Source: Burkholderiales bacterium
Lineage (GTDB): Bacteria > Pseudomonadota > Gammaproteobacteria > Burkholderiales > Burkholderiaceae
Direction: 5' to 3'
NCBI GenBank assembly: GCA_947371645.1
Contig: CANBQJ010000050.1
Span: 1-19,165, forward strand
DNA: 19,165 nucleotides
How positions within the stretch are numbered: position 1 is the stretch's first letter; each line of letters starts with the position of its first letter. Position numbers and translations under genes: made by a program. Under the pieces are notes generated by a model. It ran no database searches. It was not told where the DNA came from and saw only the letters and a list, made by a program, of their open reading frames with translations. Of the stretch, positions 17,147-19,165 are shown in pieces.

Positions 17147-17749
17147 ATGCGCCGCACCCTGAGCTCTGCCCTGACCGCCGCCAGCCTGTTCACCGGGCTG
17201 TACCTGGGCACCACCCTGCCTGCCCACGCCGCCGACCCCGCCGTCACCCTGGTGCCCGCTCAAAGCGACGTGGCGTTCAGCGCCAAGCAGCTGGGCGTGG
17301 CACTCAACGGCCACTTCAAGCGCTTCACGGTGCAGACCAACTTCAGCCCGAAGTCGCCGCAGACCAGCCAGATCGCGTTCAGCATCGACCTGGGCAGCGT
17401 GGCCATCAACGCAGAAACCGATGGCGAGCTGGCCAAGCCGGACTGGTTCAACACGGGCAAATTCCCGCAGGCCACCTTCCAGTCCACGGGCGTCAAGGCC
17501 CTGGGCGGCGGCAAGTTCGAAGCCACCGGCAAGCTGGCCATCAAGGGCATCGCCCGCGAGCTGGTCGTGCCCTTCCAGCTGGCCCAGGCCGGCGGCAACC
17601 CGCCTGGCGCCAGCACCGCCACCGGCGCCTTCACCCTCAAGCGCCTGGACTTCAAGGTGGGCGATGGCGACTGGGCCGACACCTCGGTGGTGGCCAATGA
17701 AGTCCAGGTCAAGTTCAAGCTCGTGCTGCAGGGCGTGCCCGCGCAGTGA
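17147..17749 (+). CDS. YceI family periplasmic protein (first copy)
   Basis: The 200-residue product has a signal peptide cleaved after about residue 28 (LPAHA). A YceI lipocalin-like beta-barrel domain follows, a fold known to bind polyisoprenoids in the periplasm. Family features are the opening SDVAFSAKQLGVALNGHFKRF, the central WFNTGKFPQATFQSTGVKALG and the closing TLKRLDFKVGDGDWADTSVVANEVQVKFKL. The ATG at 17147 has GAGGA (17135-17139) upstream; a TTG at 17105 would put residues before the signal peptide and is less likely. Its position between a cytochrome b561 and a second YceI suggests a role with quinones or other isoprenoids, by family context. It is clearly divergent from the second copy, so not a recent duplication. 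Confidence 0.94.
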   Translation: MRRTLSSALTAASLFTGLYLGTTLPAHAADPAVTLVPAQSDVAFSAKQLGVALNGHFKRFTVQTNFSPKSPQTSQIAFSIDLGSVAINAETDGELAKPDWFNTGKFPQATFQSTGVKALGGGKFEATGKLAIKGIARELVVPFQLAQAGGNPPGASTATGAFTLKRLDFKVGDGDWADTSVVANEVQVKFKLVLQGVPAQ

Positions 17750-17836
17750 GTGGTCGCCTTCCGTGTCCACCCCTTCTTGTTTCCCACCGCAGTTCACCCC
17801 CACAGACTGAACATCAGTCACCAACGGAGCCTCCTC

Positions 17837-18415
17837 ATGACCAAGTTGACCCGCATCTTTGCCGCCGCCGCCCTGGCTTCGGCCTTCGCCACCTCGGCCT
17901 TTGCCGCCCCCGAGACCTATGGCGTGGAGCCCAACCACACCTTCGCCAATTTCTCGTACACCCACATGGGCCTGTCGACGCAGATCAGCAAGTTCAGCAA
18001 GACCACGGGCACCGTCACCTTCGACAAGGCAGCCAAGACCGGCGCGGTGGACGTCACCATCGACATGAAGTCGGTGGACACGGGCTCCAACCTGTTCAAC
18101 GGCCACATCCAGGGCGCCGATTTCCTGGACACCGAGAAGTTCCCCACCGCGACCTTCAAGTCGACCAAGGTGGTGTTCAGCGGTGACAAGCCCGCCAGCA
18201 TCGAAGGCAACCTGACGATCAAGGGCATCACCAAGCCCGTGACGCTGACCGTGACCCACTTCGTGAACATGGAACACCCCATGGCCAAGAAGGACGCCAT
18301 CGGCGCCAACGCCACCACGGTGATCAAGCGCACCGAATTCAACGCCGGCAAGTACGCCCCCGGTGTGGGCGACGACGTGACGCTGACGATCTCGGTGGAA
18401 GCCATCAAGCAGTGA
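17837..18415 (+). CDS. YceI family periplasmic protein (second copy)
   Basis: The 192-residue product has a signal peptide cleaved after about residue 23 (TSAFA). The YceI domain follows: YGVEPNHTFANFSYTHMGLSTQ, then SVDTGSNLFNGHIQGADFLDTEKFPTATFKS in two blocks, GNLTIKGITKPVTLTV, and a C-terminal FNAGKYAPGVGDDVTLTISVEAIKQ. This is the standard E. coli-like YceI layout, closer to the family norm than the first copy. The ATG at 17837 has GGAG seven bases upstream. It is the last gene of the likely b561-yceI-yceI operon. No T-tract terminator follows; a perfect 15-base palindrome at 18510-18524 is the nearest strong structure, but it may belong to the next gene's control region. Confidence 0.96.
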   Translation: MTKLTRIFAAAALASAFATSAFAAPETYGVEPNHTFANFSYTHMGLSTQISKFSKTTGTVTFDKAAKTGAVDVTIDMKSVDTGSNLFNGHIQGADFLDTEKFPTATFKSTKVVFSGDKPASIEGNLTIKGITKPVTLTVTHFVNMEHPMAKKDAIGANATTVIKRTEFNAGKYAPGVGDDVTLTISVEAIKQ

Positions 18416-18465
18416 CGGCTTGAATCGACGGGCCGGGAGGCCTGTCATGCCCCGACCTTGCGCAC

Positions 18466-18500
18466 TTTGTATGCAATTTTGGGGCGTTTTTGTATGCAAT
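18466..18500. repeat. Two direct copies of TTTGTATGCAAT upstream of the ABC transporter
   Basis: The 12-base sequence occurs at 18466-18477 and 18489-18500, 23 bases start to start, so both copies face nearly the same side of the helix. The core TTGTATGCAA is a near-palindrome resembling TTGTATACAA-type operators of GntR-family regulators. The copies are centred about 168 and 145 bases upstream of the predicted sigma-54 start. Paired regulator binding is likely, but the regulator is unknown. Confidence 0.6.
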
Positions 18501-18508
18501 CTGGTGCG

Positions 18509-18525
18509 TGCGCCAGTCTGGCGCG
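18509..18525. promoter_or_regulatory. NtrC-like enhancer site candidate
   Basis: TGCGCCAGTCTGGCGCG contains a perfect dyad of seven-base arms around one base (18510-18524). Compared with the NtrC consensus TGCACCA-N3-TGGTGCA it matches 11 of the 14 arm positions; the three differences are G for A or C for T transitions. Its centre is about 122 bases upstream of the predicted sigma-54 start, a normal enhancer distance. It could instead be a hairpin downstream of the yceI operon, though it has no T tract. Confidence 0.5.
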
Positions 18526-18612
18526 CCCAGGCTCGGCGCACGACCTGCGCCAAATCACGGCATCAGTGCGCTTTTTGACGTCTTTGTCTGGCTTGACGGC
18601 CTGATTTGGACC

Positions 18613-18628
18613 TGGCACATGCATTGCA
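18613..18628 (+). promoter_or_regulatory. Sigma-54 (-24/-12) promoter
   Basis: TGGCACATGCATTGCA matches the sigma-54 consensus TGGCAC-R-N4-TTGC-W at every specified position. The GG (18614-18615) and GC (18626-18627) doublets have the required spacing. Transcription would start near 18639, giving a leader of about 34 bases that includes the AGGAGG of the ABC transporter gene. Sigma-54 promoters need an enhancer-binding protein, and an NtrC-like dyad lies upstream. Confidence 0.8.
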
Positions 18629-18672
18629 CTGTGTGAACCCGCGGGCAGCGTCGCCCGCAGGAGGTTCACCCG

Positions 18673-19165
18673 ATGTCCGCTGCCCCGTCCTTGCATGACC
18701 AGCGCCTGGCCACCATGGCCGCGCAACCGGACCTGGAGCTGGTGCAGCTCGTCAAGCGCTACGGTGATGGCCCGGGCGCCCCGGTGGCCGTGGACGCCAT
18801 CGACCTGAACATCCAGTCCGGCCATTACTGCTGCCTGCTGGGGCCATCGGGCTGCGGCAAGACCTCGACGCTGCGCATGATCGCCGGCCATGAAGAAGCC
18901 AGCAGCGGCGACATCGTGCTGGGTGGCCGCAACATCACCCGCCTGCCGGCCTCGGCGCGCGGCACGGCCATGATGTTCCAGAGCTACGCGCTCTTTCCTC
19001 ACCTCACGGCGGTGGAAAACGTCGCCTTCAGTTTGAAGATGCGCGGCATGGGCAAGGCCGAACGCCTGGCCAAGGCCCAGAGCCTGCTGGAGCGCGTCTC
19101 GCTGGGCCACCTGGCGCAACGCAAGCCGGCCGAGATGTCGGGCGGGCAGCAGCAGCGTGTGGCCC
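18673..19165 (+). CDS. ABC transporter ATP-binding protein, PotA-like (truncated by window end)
   Basis: The first 164 residues of an ABC import ATPase are present; the frame stays open to the window edge. Walker A GPSGCGKT is at 57-64, the Q-loop Gln103 sits in MFQSYALFPHLTAVENVAF, and the signature MSGGQQQRVA begins at 155. Walker B, the H-loop and any C-terminal TOBE domain lie beyond the window. The sequence style is that of the spermidine/putrescine (PotA) and related CUT1/iron/thiamine group, so the substrate is uncertain. The control region favours a nitrogen-containing substrate. The ATG at 18673 has AGGAGG eight bases upstream. It is slightly N-terminally extended; an in-frame Met15 gives an alternative start. 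Permease and binding-protein genes are expected downstream. Confidence 0.95.
   Translation, partial: MSAAPSLHDQRLATMAAQPDLELVQLVKRYGDGPGAPVAVDAIDLNIQSGHYCCLLGPSGCGKTSTLRMIAGHEEASSGDIVLGGRNITRLPASARGTAMMFQSYALFPHLTAVENVAFSLKMRGMGKAERLAKAQSLLERVSLGHLAQRKPAEMSGGQQQRVA

Overview
The window is about 19 kb of GC-rich, gene-dense chromosome. The order mnmG - rsmG - parA - parB with parS sites, the YchJ, YkgJ and YceI family members, and a PEP-CTERM protein together point to a betaproteobacterium of the order Burkholderiales. A Comamonadaceae or Rubrivivax/Leptothrix/Aquabacterium-like relative is my best guess, from overall resemblance rather than a search. I see no rRNA, tRNA, CRISPR array, transposase or prophage gene.

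Region 1 (1-3092). After a gene-free left edge come a polytopic membrane protein and a YchJ/UPF0225-type protein that overlap by 4 bases (GTGA). Next is a membrane fatty acid hydroxylase/sterol desaturase family enzyme, closed by a strong intrinsic terminator.

Region 2 (3122-4722, minus strand). Two related small secreted proteins flank a YkgJ-type cysteine-cluster protein. One secreted protein carries a textbook PEP-CTERM sorting tail. Its relative aligns with it up to that point, has PAP instead of PEP, and then stops.

Region 3 (4897-12507). This is the origin-proximal housekeeping block: mnmG (tRNA U34 modification), rsmG (16S rRNA methylation), a secreted protein extremely rich in Ala, His, Lys and Pro, parA, an antisense lipoprotein gene, parB, and a membrane-tethered methyltransferase. 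A perfect 16-bp parS site lies inside mnmG and a one-mismatch copy inside rsmG, so ParB's likely loading sites sit in the coding sequence just upstream of its own locus.

Region 4 (12611-16316). A flavin reductase converges on a soluble hybrid histidine kinase (PAS-HisKA-HATPase-REC). A membrane diguanylate cyclase with an intact GGEEF motif and inhibitory site lies upstream of the kinase on the same strand.

Region 5 (16525-19165). A cytochrome b561 and two exported YceI proteins form a likely operon. They are followed by the start of a PotA-like ABC transporter ATPase cut by the window edge. Its upstream region is the most striking regulatory DNA here: an exact sigma-54 -24/-12 promoter, an NtrC-like 17-bp dyad about 120 bp upstream of the predicted start, and two copies of a 12-bp repeat further upstream. 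This suggests nitrogen-controlled uptake.

No wholly new multi-gene system is evident. The best leads are the sigma-54 control region, the PEP-CTERM paralogue without its tail, the parS sites embedded in genes, and the basic low-complexity exported protein next to parA.
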